Shown here: positions 8,227 through 18,128 of the stretch, piece by piece
Position numbering within the stretch: position 1 is the first letter of the stretch
How the letters are laid out: the number at the start of each line of letters is the position of its first letter
Origin: Mangrovicoccus sp049603835
Lineage (GTDB): Bacteria > Pseudomonadota > Alphaproteobacteria > Rhodobacterales > Rhodobacteraceae
Direction of reading: 5' to 3'
DNA length: 64,000 nt
Assembly: GCA_049603835.1 (NCBI GenBank)
Contig: JBMYSZ010000001.1
Coordinates: 186,001 to 250,000 of the forward strand
Program-made: the position numbers and the translations under genes
The notes under the pieces: model-generated
The model's input: only the letters and a program-made list of their open reading frames with translations
What the model was told of the DNA's origin: nothing
Database searches by the model: none

Positions 8227-11054
8227 TCAGCCGCCCTTACCGCGCCTTCCCGGATTGCTTCTTCGAGTTGCCGCTGCAAATAGACCTGTTTTGGCGCGGA
8301 CACAATTTTCAAGCCAAACATGTCTTTGACATAGAAGACATCAACGACCTGCGCCCCGTAAGTGGCGATATGTGCCGAAGAAATATAGATATTTGCCGCG
8401 GCCAAAGTCCGGGTCAGATCAAAGAGCAGGCCGGGCCGGTCGCGGGTATCCACCTCGATAATCGTGTAGATATCTGAGCCTTCATTATCAAAGGTGATCG
8501 AGGTCGGGACCTGGAATTTCCGCTCGCGTTTCTTGATCTTATCACGCGATTTCATGGCATCGCGTGTGAGAACTTCGCCGCTTAGGATCTTGTGAATGGT
8601 CTTTTCCACTGTCGGCAAACGCGAGCTATCATAGGGCGCGCCATCTTGGTCCTGAACCCAGAAGGAGGCCGTCACAAAGCCGTCCTTGGTGGTAAAGGTG
8701 CGCGCATCAACGATATTCGCCCCCACCAAGGCCAGCGACCCGGTCAGGCGGGCAAAGATGCCGGGATGATCCGCCATGGCGAAACAGACCTGGGTCGCGT
8801 CCCGATCCGGGTCCGCGGCAAGCGAAACACCGACCTTGTTTTCCCCTAAACCATCCAGCATTCGTGCGAAATTGGTCTGGGTCGCGGTTGGCAGACCTTG
8901 CCAATAGGGGCCGTAATGACGCTCTTCCTCGGCGGCGATTTTTTCCGCCGGCCAGCCCGAAAGCGCATGTGCCAAGGCTGTTTTCGCCTCGGTTTCCAGA
9001 TAGCCGCGATTGAGATCTTCGAGCCCATTGGCCAAGGCAGCCTCAGTGCGGTGGTAAAGACGACGGAAAAGCGTGCCTTTCCAGTTGTTCCAAACCCCCG
9101 GACCGACCCCCTTGATATCGCAAATTGTCAGCAAATAGAGCAGCTCTAGCCGCTTTTTGGTTTTGACCGCTTTCGCGAAATCCCGCACCGTGCGCGGATC
9201 GGATGGGTCACGTTTCTGCGCCATATCGGACATGAGCAGGTGATAGCGGACCAGCCATTCGACAGTGGCCGTTTCCTCTTTGCTCAGCCCCAGACGCGGG
9301 CAAACCCGGCGGGCGATACGGCTGCCGACAATTGAATGGTCTTCGTTGCGGCCCTTGCCGATATCGTGGAAAAACAGTGCGAGATAGAGCGTTTTGCGGT
9401 CAATTTCGCCGGCTTGCATAATAGCAGTGGCGGTTTCCAGCTCTTCGCTGAAATCCCCTCGCTCGATCCGGGCGAGGGTGGCAATGACCTGGATCGTATG
9501 TTCATCCACGGTAAATTGATGATACATGTTGAATTGCATCATCGCGACAACCGGTTGAAATTCAGGGATAAAACTTCCCAGAACATCAAGTTCGTTCATC
9601 CGTCGCAGGCCACGTTCAGGATTGCCGTGATCCAGCAGGATCCGCAGGAAAGCATCATTCGCCTCAGCGCTATTGCGCATTTCCGCATCAATCAATGACA
9701 GATTAGACGCCACCAGCCGCATCGTATCGGGATGGATCAAAAGCCGTGTGCGCAGGGCCTCTTCAAAGACGCCCAGCAGGTTGAGCCGATTTGACAAAAA
9801 GCTGTCATCATCCTCATGACGCAGGCGGCTATGCTGAACAATATAGCCCTTGGCCACTTTCGGCATGCGCTGAAACAATGAGTTAAACAGCGATGTACGT
9901 GTGGTGGTGGTGGCCTCAATCGCGGTAAGGAAAATTCGCGACAGATCCCCCACAGTGGTCGCATGGCGGAAATAGTCTTGCATAAAATGCTCTACCGCGC
10001 GGCGACCGCCATAATCCTGATAGCCCAGCCGATCCGCCACTTCGACCTGAAGATCGAAGGTCAATTGATCCATCGCCCGACCGGCAATCAGATGTAGCTG
10101 ATTGCGCACGGCCATCAAAAACATTTCGGCGCGCTCAAAACGGTCATATTCTTCGGAGCTGAAAACGCCCAGATCGACCAAATCGGCGGGATCATCCACA
10201 TTGTGAATATATTTGGCGATCCAAAACAGCGATTGCAGATCGCGCAGCCCGCCTTTGCCCTCTTTGACATTGGGCTCGACAACATAGCGCTGGCCGCCTT
10301 GTTTTTTGTGGCGCTCCCGACGCTCGGCCAATTTGGCATCGACAAATTCCGTGCCTGTGCGGGAAAAGAGCTCTGATCTCAGGCGTTCATGCAGCTGATA
10401 GGCAAAATCGTGATTGCCGATGACATAGCGGGTTTCCAGCAGCGCGGTGCGGATAGTGAAATCCGATTTGGCCATTTTCAAGCAATCGCCCATGCTGCGG
10501 GTTGCATGGCCGACTTTCAGCCGCAAATCCCACAACATATAAAGGCAGCTTTCCACCACCGCCTCGACCCAGGCCGGAATTTTCGCCTTTTTGCACAGGA
10601 ATAAGAGATCCACATCAGAATGCGGCGCCATTTCCGCCCGACCATAGCCACCCACCGCCAAAAGTGCGACTTTATCCAAGTCTTTGGGCGTTTTCGCGGG
10701 GTTTAGATATGTCGTCGCGGTGGTAAAGACCGTGGTCACGATCCCGTCCATCAAATGGGCATAGGCGCGCACTGCGGGCCCGGCATCTAACGGATGCTCG
10801 GCAATCGCTTGGGCGATGGCGTTTTCCCCGGCCTTGCGGGCAAGCATTAAGATTTCGACGACACCGGCTTGCAGAGCTTTGGTCGACTCGGCTTCCTTGG
10901 CCAATGCCTCCACCGAGGCCATGACCCGATCTGTGTCAAAGATCTGTTCTGCCGTAAGGATGAGACAAGGCTGCAGGTCTTGTGCCGTTGCAATCGGGCG
11001 AGCGGCCTCAGTTTTTGCGGGCCATTTGACGGGATTAGAGACCGGTTGTTCCAA
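8223..11054 (-). CDS. glnD: [protein-PII] uridylyltransferase / uridylyl-removing enzyme
   Basis: GlnD senses glutamine and uridylylates or deuridylylates PII proteins, controlling glutamine synthetase and Ntr signalling. The 943 residues have all four domains in order: nucleotidyltransferase (GGYGRAEMAPHSDVDLLF, about residues 152-170), a helical domain, an HD hydrolase domain (HDIGKGRNEDHS), and two C-terminal ACT domains. Its start lies inside the 3' end of the LpoA-like gene (20-base overlap) and its end overlaps murJ. It fits functionally with gltBD at the other end of the window. Confidence 0.96.
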   Translation of the reverse strand: MEQPVSNPVKWPAKTEAARPIATAQDLQPCLILTAEQIFDTDRVMASVEALAKEAESTKALQAGVVEILMLARKAGENAIAQAIAEHPLDAGPAVRAYAHLMDGIVTTVFTTATTYLNPAKTPKDLDKVALLAVGGYGRAEMAPHSDVDLLFLCKKAKIPAWVEAVVESCLYMLWDLRLKVGHATRSMGDCLKMAKSDFTIRTALLETRYVIGNHDFAYQLHERLRSELFSRTGTEFVDAKLAERRERHKKQGGQRYVVEPNVKEGKGGLRDLQSLFWIAKYIHNVDDPADLVDLGVFSSEEYDRFERAEMFLMAVRNQLHLIAGRAMDQLTFDLQVEVADRLGYQDYGGRRAVEHFMQDYFRHATTVGDLSRIFLTAIEATTTTRTSLFNSLFQRMPKVAKGYIVQHSRLRHEDDDSFLSNRLNLLGVFEEALRTRLLIHPDTMRLVASNLSLIDAEMRNSAEANDAFLRILLDHGNPERGLRRMNELDVLGSFIPEFQPVVAMMQFNMYHQFTVDEHTIQVIATLARIERGDFSEELETATAIMQAGEIDRKTLYLALFFHDIGKGRNEDHSIVGSRIARRVCPRLGLSKEETATVEWLVRYHLLMSDMAQKRDPSDPRTVRDFAKAVKTKKRLELLYLLTICDIKGVGPGVWNNWKGTLFRRLYHRTEAALANGLEDLNRGYLETEAKTALAHALSGWPAEKIAAEEERHYGPYWQGLPTATQTNFARMLDGLGENKVGVSLAADPDRDATQVCFAMADHPGIFARLTGSLALVGANIVDARTFTTKDGFVTASFWVQDQDGAPYDSSRLPTVEKTIHKILSGEVLTRDAMKSRDKIKKRERKFQVPTSITFDNEGSDIYTIIEVDTRDRPGLLFDLTRTLAAANIYISSAHIATYGAQVVDVFYVKDMFGLKIVSAPKQVYLQRQLEEAIREGAVRAAE

Positions 11055-12204
11055 GATTTGTCGGTGCTTGATCTAGAATAAGTACAGAATTGTTACGGAT
11101 CGTGCCGATGGCAAGCGCGCGATCATTTGTTCCATCAGTCAACAATCTTACCTGACCTGTGGCGCCATCGAAAGACCCTGCGCCGATTAGCGCATTTGGG
11201 GTCATCCCCGACGGACCCGAGCGCTTTGCCTGTTTGGCAATCAAGGCCATTCCATCATAGGCAAATGCAGCGGTCGGATGCGGATTGACCCCAAAGGCCT
11301 GCGCAAATTTGGTGTTAAACAGCGATACGGTCGCGGTATTCGGCAGCGCGAACCAGCCATTTTGCAGCCCCGGCAAAGACGTGGCCGAACTTGGGATGTC
11401 CCATCTGGTTAGGCCGATCAATTGCACAACCTCGGGCAGGCCATTGTCTTTCAGCGCGCCGGTGATCGCAGGCAGGGCCCCGCCTGTGTCAGAAGTCAGC
11501 AAGATGGCCTGGGCCCCTTGGGTCTGTGCTGTGGTGATGATTTGCGGTGTGGCGGTATTCACCCCTTCTTGGGAGAACTCAAAACCGATCGATCCGACAA
11601 CCGAGGCGCGCGTGCTGGGCGCCACTTTCGCGACTGCATCTTTGGCGAAAGTTTCGGCTGGGGTTTGGCCATGGACCACAATCATCCGGCCTTTGCCACG
11701 GCGGGCGGCAAAATCGGCCACGCGACGAGCTGTGTTTTCAAAGGTGTTGCCCAGAACGAAAACATTGCCCCCTGCGATATCGGTATTATTGGAAAAGGAC
11801 AGAACCGACACACCGCGCCCCGCAACGGCCCGGCCAACAGCGGCGGCGTTTTGGGCATAGAGCGGGCCTAAGATGACATTTGCCCCTTCATTCACCGCTT
11901 GTTGGGCGACGCTTGCCGCCTGAGCCGCATCCCCTGCAGTGCTATAGATCCGCAGATCGACCAGATCACCGCCCCGCTCAGAAACGGCAAGCTGCGCCGC
12001 TTGGGACAGGCTGGCAGCCACTTGATTGACGTTGTGATCCGGCGAGCCGCTCGGAACCAGCAAGGCAACTTGAACCCGGCCAGGCCCAGCCGCTCCGGAG
12101 GAATTCCCCCCGGTCTGGCAGGCTGCCAGCAGCAGGAGCACGGGCAAAATGGCAAGCCGAGACCAACGGCCAAGTTTGAAAGCAGAGGGGAACGCGGGCA
12201 ACAT
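11035..12204 (-). CDS. LpoA-like periplasmic lipoprotein (penicillin-binding protein activator)
   Basis: The protein has a signal peptide ending in a lipobox (LLLAAC, C29), so it should be an outer- or inner-membrane lipoprotein. The body is a periplasmic type I binding-protein fold (QVALLVPSGSPDHNVNQVAASL, then NEGANVILGPLYAQNAAAVG), as in LpoA/LppC activators of penicillin-binding proteins. It lacks the N-terminal TPR half of gammaproteobacterial LpoA, which is normal for alphaproteobacteria. Divergence from rsmI-yraN is a conserved neighbourhood for this family. A transport role cannot be excluded from the fold alone. Confidence 0.8.
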   Translation of the reverse strand: MLPAFPSAFKLGRWSRLAILPVLLLLAACQTGGNSSGAAGPGRVQVALLVPSGSPDHNVNQVAASLSQAAQLAVSERGGDLVDLRIYSTAGDAAQAASVAQQAVNEGANVILGPLYAQNAAAVGRAVAGRGVSVLSFSNNTDIAGGNVFVLGNTFENTARRVADFAARRGKGRMIVVHGQTPAETFAKDAVAKVAPSTRASVVGSIGFEFSQEGVNTATPQIITTAQTQGAQAILLTSDTGGALPAITGALKDNGLPEVVQLIGLTRWDIPSSATSLPGLQNGWFALPNTATVSLFNTKFAQAFGVNPHPTAAFAYDGMALIAKQAKRSGPSGMTPNALIGAGSFDGATGQVRLLTDGTNDRALAIGTIRNNSVLILDQAPTNLGTTGL

Positions 12205-12300
12205 AAGCGGGTCTCCTTGTGGTTCCTTAACTAGACCGATAGGCCTTAAGGGTTCGTCACTTGCGGCGGACCATACTGATGTAGGGCATTAGGTCCAGCT

Positions 12301-13176
12301 GTGAATGAAAATATACAAGCACTTAGTCCGGGTCTTTACCTGGTTGCAACGCCCATAGGGAATGCGCGCGATATTACTTTGCGCGCATTGGATATATTGC
12401 GCCAGGCAGATGTCTTGGTAGCCGAGGATACACGCAGCCTTCAAAGATTGCTGCAAATCCATGGGATCGCGGTAAATGGGCGGAAATTGCTGCCTTATCA
12501 CGATCATAGCGGGCCCAATGCGCGCGACGGTTTGGTCAAGCTGGTCAGCGCCGGCGCCACTATGGCCTATGCGTCAGAGGCGGGCAGTCCGCTGATTGCC
12601 GATCCGGGGTTTCATTTAGCGCAAGCCATGCGCGAGGCGGGGCTGCCCGTAAGTTGTGCCCCTGGGGCAAGTGCGGTTGTGACAGCGCTCAGCCTTTCGG
12701 GGCTGCCCTCGGACCAGTTTCTGTTTTTGGGTTTTCCGCCAACGAAATCCGGGGCTTTGAGCAATTGGCTGCAAGATGCGGCGGCGCTAACCGCAAGCCT
12801 GGTCATCTACGAATCGCCGCGCAGAGTTGCCAATTTTCTCAGCAAAGCCGCGGAAATACTGGGCCCCGACCGGCCCGCTGCTTTGTGCCGCGAATTGACG
12901 AAACTCTATGAGGAAATCAAACGCGGAACGATCCAGGAACTGGCAGAAGGGCTGGCAGACCAGCCACCAAAAGGCGAATGTGTTTTGGTGCTAGGAGGCG
13001 CCCCTAAAAATCAAGAGATTAGCGAAGAATGCCTCGAAAGCGCGCTAAAAGAGGCGCTCAAAACCAAAAGCGTTAAGGACGCAGCAAGTGATGTGGCCCA
13101 TAGTCTGAAAATACCGCGCAAACGGGCCTATCAACTGGCCCTGACCCTCGCGCGATCAGTGGAAAAGGGCGATTGA
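12301..13176 (+). CDS. rsmI: 16S rRNA (cytidine1402-2'-O)-methyltransferase
   Basis: RsmI is a tetrapyrrole-methylase-fold enzyme that 2'-O-methylates C1402 of 16S rRNA. The signature segments are LYLVATPIGNARDITLRAL near the N-terminus, VLVAEDTRSLQRLL, and ASEAGSPLIADPG. The 291 residues match the family. The start is GTG at 12301; an ATG four bases later is out of frame. The stop codon overlaps the yraN start (TGATG), so the pair is translationally coupled. Confidence 0.95.
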   Translation: MNENIQALSPGLYLVATPIGNARDITLRALDILRQADVLVAEDTRSLQRLLQIHGIAVNGRKLLPYHDHSGPNARDGLVKLVSAGATMAYASEAGSPLIADPGFHLAQAMREAGLPVSCAPGASAVVTALSLSGLPSDQFLFLGFPPTKSGALSNWLQDAAALTASLVIYESPRRVANFLSKAAEILGPDRPAALCRELTKLYEEIKRGTIQELAEGLADQPPKGECVLVLGGAPKNQEISEECLESALKEALKTKSVKDAASDVAHSLKIPRKRAYQLALTLARSVEKGD

Positions 13177-13529
13177 TGAACCGGCAAATGGCATTTCAGG
13201 CAGGGCTTTCCGCAGAATACTCCGTGGCACGGCTATATGAAACCGCTGGCGGATCGGTGCGCGCACATCGCTGGCGCGGAAAATCCGGGGAAATCGATCT
13301 GATCACCGAAAAAGATGGAATGGTCATTTTTACCGAGGTGAAAACAAGCCGAACCATTGATGCGGCTTTATCTAGGGTCACGCCTCGGCAAATGGCGCGG
13401 ATTTATTCGGCAGCGGCGGAATTTCTGGATGGTGAGCCCGCTGGTCAGAATACTTTGGCACGTTTTGATGTGGCGGCTATGGATCGCGCAGGCCAAATTG
13501 AAATCGTCGAAAACGTGATGCTGCACTAA
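13176..13529 (+). CDS. yraN: YraN family (UPF0102) endonuclease-like protein
   Basis: This small protein (117 residues from ATG 13176) has the restriction-endonuclease-like core GEIDLITEKDGMVIFTEVKTS, whose Asp and the E-x-K pair form the putative metal site. The function is not firmly established; links to recombination or RNA processing are proposed for the family. The ATG overlaps the rsmI stop; a TTG one codon upstream is an unlikely alternative. The rsmI-yraN pairing is widely conserved. Confidence 0.88.
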   Translation: MNRQMAFQAGLSAEYSVARLYETAGGSVRAHRWRGKSGEIDLITEKDGMVIFTEVKTSRTIDAALSRVTPRQMARIYSAAAEFLDGEPAGQNTLARFDVAAMDRAGQIEIVENVMLH

Positions 13530-13591
13530 GTAAAGGTAATTGCGCTGGATCCCGCTTTGCGCCATGGCTAGCCCGATAAAGGAGGGCCCTC

Positions 13592-14542
13592 ATGGCACAT
13601 ATAGCGTTTCAAATGGATCCTATCGAGGCCGTCGATCCGGAGGCGGATAGCACATATCGACTAGCCGAAGAAGCGCTGGCGCGGGGGCATAAGATTTGGG
13701 TTTATGCGCCGCAAGATCTGGTTTTTGATCGCGGACGTTTGCGGGCTCGGATGCAAACAGCGGTGACCAAGCGTGGCGAGACGCCATTTGTTGTTTTGGG
13801 CGAGCCTGAGATGATGGATATGGCGGATATGGATGTGGTTTGGCTGCGTCAGGATCCGCCTTTCGATATGGGCTATATCACCAATACCCATATGTTGGAT
13901 TTGCTGCGCGATACTTGCCTGGTGGTCAATGACCCGTTTTGGGTGCGCAATTTCCCGGAAAAACTCTTGGTGCTGCAATTCCCGGACTTGACCCCGCCGA
14001 CGATGATTGCACGGGATTTGGCGGCTCTGCGCGGCTTCAAAGAAGAATTCGGCGATATCATTATCAAGCCGCTTTACGGCAATGGTGGTGCAGGCGTGTT
14101 TCGTTTAACGCCTGAAGACCGCAATCTCAACTCTCTGCATGAGTTGTTCACTGGCCTCAATCGCGAACCGTTGATTGCGCAGGCTTATCTGCCCGCGGTG
14201 ACGAAAGGCGATAAACGCGTGATCTTGGTGGATGGGGAGCCGGTCGGCGCCATTAATCGCGTGCCCGCCGCGGGCGAGACGCGCTCGAATCTGCATGTGG
14301 GCGGCCGAGCCGAAAAGGTGGAGTTGACGGAGCGAGACCGCGAGATCTGCGCCGCAATTGGCCCAGTTTTGCGCGAAAAAGGGCAAGTTTTCGTCGGTAT
14401 CGACGTCATTGGTGATCATCTGACCGAAATCAACGTGACCTCACCCACCGGCATTCAAGAATTGCAGCGTTTTGACGGCACGAATGTCGCCGGGCTGATT
14501 TGGGAGGCGGTGGAGCAGCGCTTGGCCGATCGTCAGGACTAA
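13592..14542 (+). CDS. gshB: glutathione synthetase
   Basis: GshB joins gamma-glutamylcysteine and glycine using ATP. The 316-residue ATP-grasp protein shows IIKPLYGNGGAGVFRL (ATP-binding loop), RVILVDGEPVGAINRVPA and the C-terminal GIDVIGDHLTEINVTSPTG metal-binding strand. A GGAGG site precedes the ATG. It follows rsmI-yraN on the same strand and is probably part of the same transcript. The length is typical for the bacterial enzyme. Confidence 0.96.
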   Translation: MAHIAFQMDPIEAVDPEADSTYRLAEEALARGHKIWVYAPQDLVFDRGRLRARMQTAVTKRGETPFVVLGEPEMMDMADMDVVWLRQDPPFDMGYITNTHMLDLLRDTCLVVNDPFWVRNFPEKLLVLQFPDLTPPTMIARDLAALRGFKEEFGDIIIKPLYGNGGAGVFRLTPEDRNLNSLHELFTGLNREPLIAQAYLPAVTKGDKRVILVDGEPVGAINRVPAAGETRSNLHVGGRAEKVELTERDREICAAIGPVLREKGQVFVGIDVIGDHLTEINVTSPTGIQELQRFDGTNVAGLIWEAVEQRLADRQD

Positions 14543-14551
14543 CCTAACAGC

Positions 14552-16063
14552 CTATTCAGTCTGAGTGGACAGGCGATAGCTGAGCGCCTCGGCCAGATGC
14601 GGCTTGGCTATCTCTTCCGCTTGATCCAGATCGGCGATGGTCCGCGCCACCCGTTGGATCCGATGCACACCCCGCGCGGTTAGGCCAAGCCGGTCGGCAG
14701 CGCGGGATAGAAGCTCTCGGCAATCGCGGTCAAGCGGCGCGATTTCTGCCAAAGCCTCGCCGCTCGCATCCCCATTGGTGCGCAATTGGCTGTCGGGCCC
14801 GAAGCGGGTGATTTGCCGCTCGCGCGCTGCGAGAACCCGCGCCGCGATATCGGCCGAACTTTCGCCGGGCTCTGCCAGGTCCAGATCGGCGAAAGCCACT
14901 GGCGGCACCTCGATGCGCAAATCGAAACGATCCATCAAAGGCCCGGAAATTCGCCCTAAATAATCCTGGCTGCAGATCGGCGCACGGGCGCAGGCGCGGC
15001 TAGGATCGCTGAGAAAACCGCAACGACAAGGATTCGCGGCGGCAATCAGCAAGAAGCGGCAGGGATAGCGCACATGGGCATTGGCGCGGGAAATCACCAC
15101 ATCTCCGGTCTCAATCGGTTGCCGCAGGGTTTCCAGAACTTGGCGCGGGAATTCCGGGAATTCGTCCATAAAAAGCACACCATTATGCGCCAGAGAAATC
15201 TCGCCCGGCTTCGCGCCTTTGCCACCGCCGACCACCGAGGCGACCGAAGCCGTGTGATGCGGACGACGAAAGGGGCGGTCCCGCGAAATCCCGCCTTCAT
15301 CCAGCAATCCCGCAAGCGAATGGATCATCGAGGTCTCCAACGCTTCAGCAGGGCTGAGCGGCGGCAAAAGCCCTGGCAAGCGGCTGGCCATCATGGATTT
15401 TCCCGAACCAGGCGTGCCAGTCATCAGCAAATGATGGCGCCCCGCCGCTGCGATTTCCAAGGCGCGTTTGGCGCGTTCTTGGCCCTTGACCTCTGCCATA
15501 TCACCGCCCGCCGTATGGGGGGCAACTTCGCCAGGTTCAGCGGGGTCAAGAGGCATCCGGCCTAAGAAATGGTCAACCACTGCGGCCAAGCTTTCAGCTG
15601 CCAGAACCTGCGCATCACCGACCCAGGCCGCCTCTGATCCACAGCCGCGCGGGCAAACCAAGCTGCGATTATCGGCGGCGGCGGCAAGTGCGGCGGGCAG
15701 GGCTCCGATCACCGGCACGAGCGATCCATCAAGGGACATTTCGCCTAAGGACATGCTGGCCTCGACCGCGTCTTTGGGCAAAATTTCCAACGCCGCGAGC
15801 AGGGAAAGGGCGATAGGCAAGTCGTAATGCGAGCCCTCTTTCGGCATATTTGCCGGGGCAAGATTTATGGTGATGCGTTTGGCGGGCAGGGCAATGGCCA
15901 AGGAATGCAGCGCAGTGCGGACCCGTTCGCGGGCTTCGCTCACGGCTTTGTCTGGCAGGCCGACTACCGAAAATGCAGGCAGCCCGGCAGAGACGGCGCA
16001 CTGCACCTCCACCGGGCGGGCTTCGATACCTTCAAAGGCGACTGTATAGGCGCGGGCAACCAT
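14552..16063 (-). CDS. comM: YifB/ComM family Mg-chelatase-like AAA+ ATPase
   Basis: The 503-residue protein has the N-terminal ChlI domain (ARAYTVAFEGIEARPVEVQCAV), a central AAA+ module with Walker A GTPGSGKS at about residue 217 and Walker B-like VLFMDEFPEF, and the C-terminal Mg-chelatase domain. ComM family members are hexameric helicases that help branch migration during natural transformation and possibly other recombination. The gene converges on gshB with only nine bases between stops. Competence itself cannot be inferred from this gene alone. Confidence 0.93.
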   Translation of the reverse strand: MVARAYTVAFEGIEARPVEVQCAVSAGLPAFSVVGLPDKAVSEARERVRTALHSLAIALPAKRITINLAPANMPKEGSHYDLPIALSLLAALEILPKDAVEASMSLGEMSLDGSLVPVIGALPAALAAAADNRSLVCPRGCGSEAAWVGDAQVLAAESLAAVVDHFLGRMPLDPAEPGEVAPHTAGGDMAEVKGQERAKRALEIAAAGRHHLLMTGTPGSGKSMMASRLPGLLPPLSPAEALETSMIHSLAGLLDEGGISRDRPFRRPHHTASVASVVGGGKGAKPGEISLAHNGVLFMDEFPEFPRQVLETLRQPIETGDVVISRANAHVRYPCRFLLIAAANPCRCGFLSDPSRACARAPICSQDYLGRISGPLMDRFDLRIEVPPVAFADLDLAEPGESSADIAARVLAARERQITRFGPDSQLRTNGDASGEALAEIAPLDRDCRELLSRAADRLGLTARGVHRIQRVARTIADLDQAEEIAKPHLAEALSYRLSTQTE

Positions 16064-16126
16064 GGCGGGGGCTCCGGTTAATCACCGTTAACCTGGCCGC
16101 AACATGGTTTATGTTTGGTAAAGACT

Positions 16127-16981
16127 TCAGGGCTGAACGAAAGCTTCGGGGTCAAAACACATGGCGTCGCGCAGATCTGTGCTGGCAAAGCCATAGGTTT
16201 CATCTTGGTAGCGCAGAAAATATGCGGCTTCCTTTCCAGTCACCAAACAGTTCGGGGCCTGCTCGGGCGCGGCCTCTAGTGCTTCGGCGCCTGAAGATTG
16301 CGGGCCAGGCCAGGGAATTTGCGGCATATCCATCGGATAAGGCGCAGGAGAGACAGGATGCACCGCGCCAAAAGCGCGCCAGCGACGGAAGGCCGGATCG
16401 GTCAAATGCGTCATCGCATATGCGCGAGCCTCATCAGGGACAGGCAAACTATAGCCCATAATCCGCGCAGCGACGGGGGCAAAAAACACATCCGCCAAGC
16501 TATAAGCCCCAAAGAGCCAAGGCCCATCGCCGCCAAATCGATCCCGCGCCAAGGACCAGAGCTGAGAAATCCGCTCCAGATCCTTTTCCAGCCCCTCATC
16601 CAGCTCCGGGGTTTCATATGCCAAAACCAAATTCATCGGGCAGCGCGACCGCAAAGACGTATAGCCCGAATGCATTTCCGCAACCATAGAGCGGGCAAGG
16701 GCGCGGGCCTGAGCATTTTGCGGCCATAAACCGGCTTTGGGATGGGCTTCGGCCAGGGTTTCGCCCATGGCGAGACTGTCGAAAAGAACGCCGCCTTCCG
16801 GGCTGCGCATCACGGGAACGGTGCGCGCGGGGGCAACTTCGGCCAAGTCTTCGCGGAAACTCCCGGTATAGAGCCCAGCCAGATGGCTTTGATAGGGAAG
16901 GTCGAATTTTTCCAGCATAAGCCAGCCGCGCAGGGACCAGCTGGAATAGCTTTGATGAGCGATATAGAGGTCATAGGTCAT
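16127..16981 (-). CDS. glutathione S-transferase family protein
   Basis: The 284-residue protein has an N-terminal thioredoxin-like GST domain (YDLYIAHQSYSSWSLRGWLML, with S/W near the usual GSH-binding position, then TVPVMRSPEGGVLFDSLAMGE) and a helical C-terminal domain. The last 60 or so residues extend past the normal GST end. No substrate can be assigned. It is a monocistronic minus-strand gene between comM and the cobC/cobU pair. Confidence 0.85.
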   Translation of the reverse strand: MTYDLYIAHQSYSSWSLRGWLMLEKFDLPYQSHLAGLYTGSFREDLAEVAPARTVPVMRSPEGGVLFDSLAMGETLAEAHPKAGLWPQNAQARALARSMVAEMHSGYTSLRSRCPMNLVLAYETPELDEGLEKDLERISQLWSLARDRFGGDGPWLFGAYSLADVFFAPVAARIMGYSLPVPDEARAYAMTHLTDPAFRRWRAFGAVHPVSPAPYPMDMPQIPWPGPQSSGAEALEAAPEQAPNCLVTGKEAAYFLRYQDETYGFASTDLRDAMCFDPEAFVQP

Positions 16982-17040
16982 GGCCCAAACCTAGCCAAAG
17001 GAGTGGCCCTAGGGGAAATTCCTATCTGTTGCGCCGTCCA

Positions 17041-17613
17041 TCACACAGAGTGATTGACCTCATGCAACTGCCATTCCGTTCCGGTAAATTCGATCCGGGT
17101 GAGCGACAAATTATCGATGGGCTGGGCAAAGCTTTCTTGAATAGTAATGCCGCGCGCTCTTTGCACCTGGCTTAGGATCGCCCCGAAATGCGCGACGACG
17201 ATAATATGGGGCGCAGTGCCGATAAGGGCTTGGGCAGCTTGGGCAACACGATCTGACAACATATGCCAGCTTTCTCCGCCTGGCGGCGCAATATCGCCGG
17301 GCTCTTGCCAAAATTTCGCGGCTAGGACGGGATCGGTTTGCGCGATATCGTCATAGCGGCGGTTTTCCCAGGCCCCGAAATGCATTTCCCTCAGCGCGGC
17401 TTGATGCGGCAGGCGGACCCGCCCGGCTTGCAGCGCATCAGCGGTTTGGCGCGCGCGCAGCAAGTCCGAAGACACCACCGGCGCGGCTTTGGGCAAATAG
17501 GCAGAGAGCCGATCAATTTGCGCCTGATCCGATAAATCCGCCGGCAGATCTGTCCAGCCGATCATAGATTTCGCATGGGTCGGTCCATGCCTGATCCACC
17601 AAAAGCAGGTCAC
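17041..17613 (-). CDS. cobC: histidine phosphatase, probable alpha-ribazole phosphatase
   Basis: This 190-residue histidine phosphatase has the RHG signature in WWIRHGPTHAKS near the N-terminus, the second motif SSDLLRARQTADAL, and the C-terminal catalytic His in VVAHFGAIL. Its ATG overlaps the cobU stop by four bases, and this coupling to an adenosylcobinamide kinase makes alpha-ribazole-5'-phosphate dephosphorylation in B12 nucleotide-loop assembly the likely job. Phosphoglycerate-mutase-like activity on other substrates is the alternative. Confidence 0.75.
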   Translation of the reverse strand: MTCFWWIRHGPTHAKSMIGWTDLPADLSDQAQIDRLSAYLPKAAPVVSSDLLRARQTADALQAGRVRLPHQAALREMHFGAWENRRYDDIAQTDPVLAAKFWQEPGDIAPPGGESWHMLSDRVAQAAQALIGTAPHIIVVAHFGAILSQVQRARGITIQESFAQPIDNLSLTRIEFTGTEWQLHEVNHSV

Positions 17614-18128
17614 TGGTCGGGCGCCTTCAAGGTCATGGGAAGGCCCGCGATCACGAATTCCACCTGATCCGCCTGGGCGGCAAGCGCTTGGTTCAACCGG
17701 CCTTGGGCATTGCGGAATTGTCGCCCCAAAGCATGTTCTGGCACAATGCCTTGGCCCACCTCATTGCTGACCACCACCACCGCTTCCTGTCGCTCCGCTA
17801 AAGCGGCAAGTAGATCGGTCTGAGCTGCAAGCAGGTCTTTGTTATCCAACATCAAATTCGACAGCCACAAAGTCGCGCAGTCGATCAGAACCACATGGTC
17901 GCTTGGCAGATCCCGCAGCGCCTTTGGCAATTCCTGCGGCGCCTCAATCGTGAGCCAGTCCGGGCCGCGTTGCTGCTGATGCTGAGCAATCTTGGCGCGC
18001 ATTTCATCATCCCAGGCCTGAGCCGTGGCGATATAGGCGCGAGGCTGAGGCATCGCCATCACCAGCCCTTCCGCATAGCGCGATTTGCCCGAAGCGCCCC
18101 CGCCCAAGATCAATCTGAACTGCGCCAA
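17610..18128 (-). CDS. cobU: adenosylcobinamide kinase / adenosylcobinamide-phosphate guanylyltransferase
   Basis: CobU phosphorylates adenosylcobinamide and then transfers GMP, an assembly and salvage step of cobalamin. The P-loop GGGASGKSRYAE is at the N-terminus, followed by AYIATAQAWDDEM and a VVVSNEVGQGIVPEHALGR segment typical of the family. The frame is open to 18239, but I chose TTG at 18128 because AAGGAA lies upstream and the product then begins LAQFRLILGG, giving 172 residues, the usual length. The start is not certain. No other cobalamin gene lies in the window. Confidence 0.85.
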   Translation of the reverse strand: MAQFRLILGGGASGKSRYAEGLVMAMPQPRAYIATAQAWDDEMRAKIAQHQQQRGPDWLTIEAPQELPKALRDLPSDHVVLIDCATLWLSNLMLDNKDLLAAQTDLLAALAERQEAVVVVSNEVGQGIVPEHALGRQFRNAQGRLNQALAAQADQVEFVIAGLPMTLKAPDQ

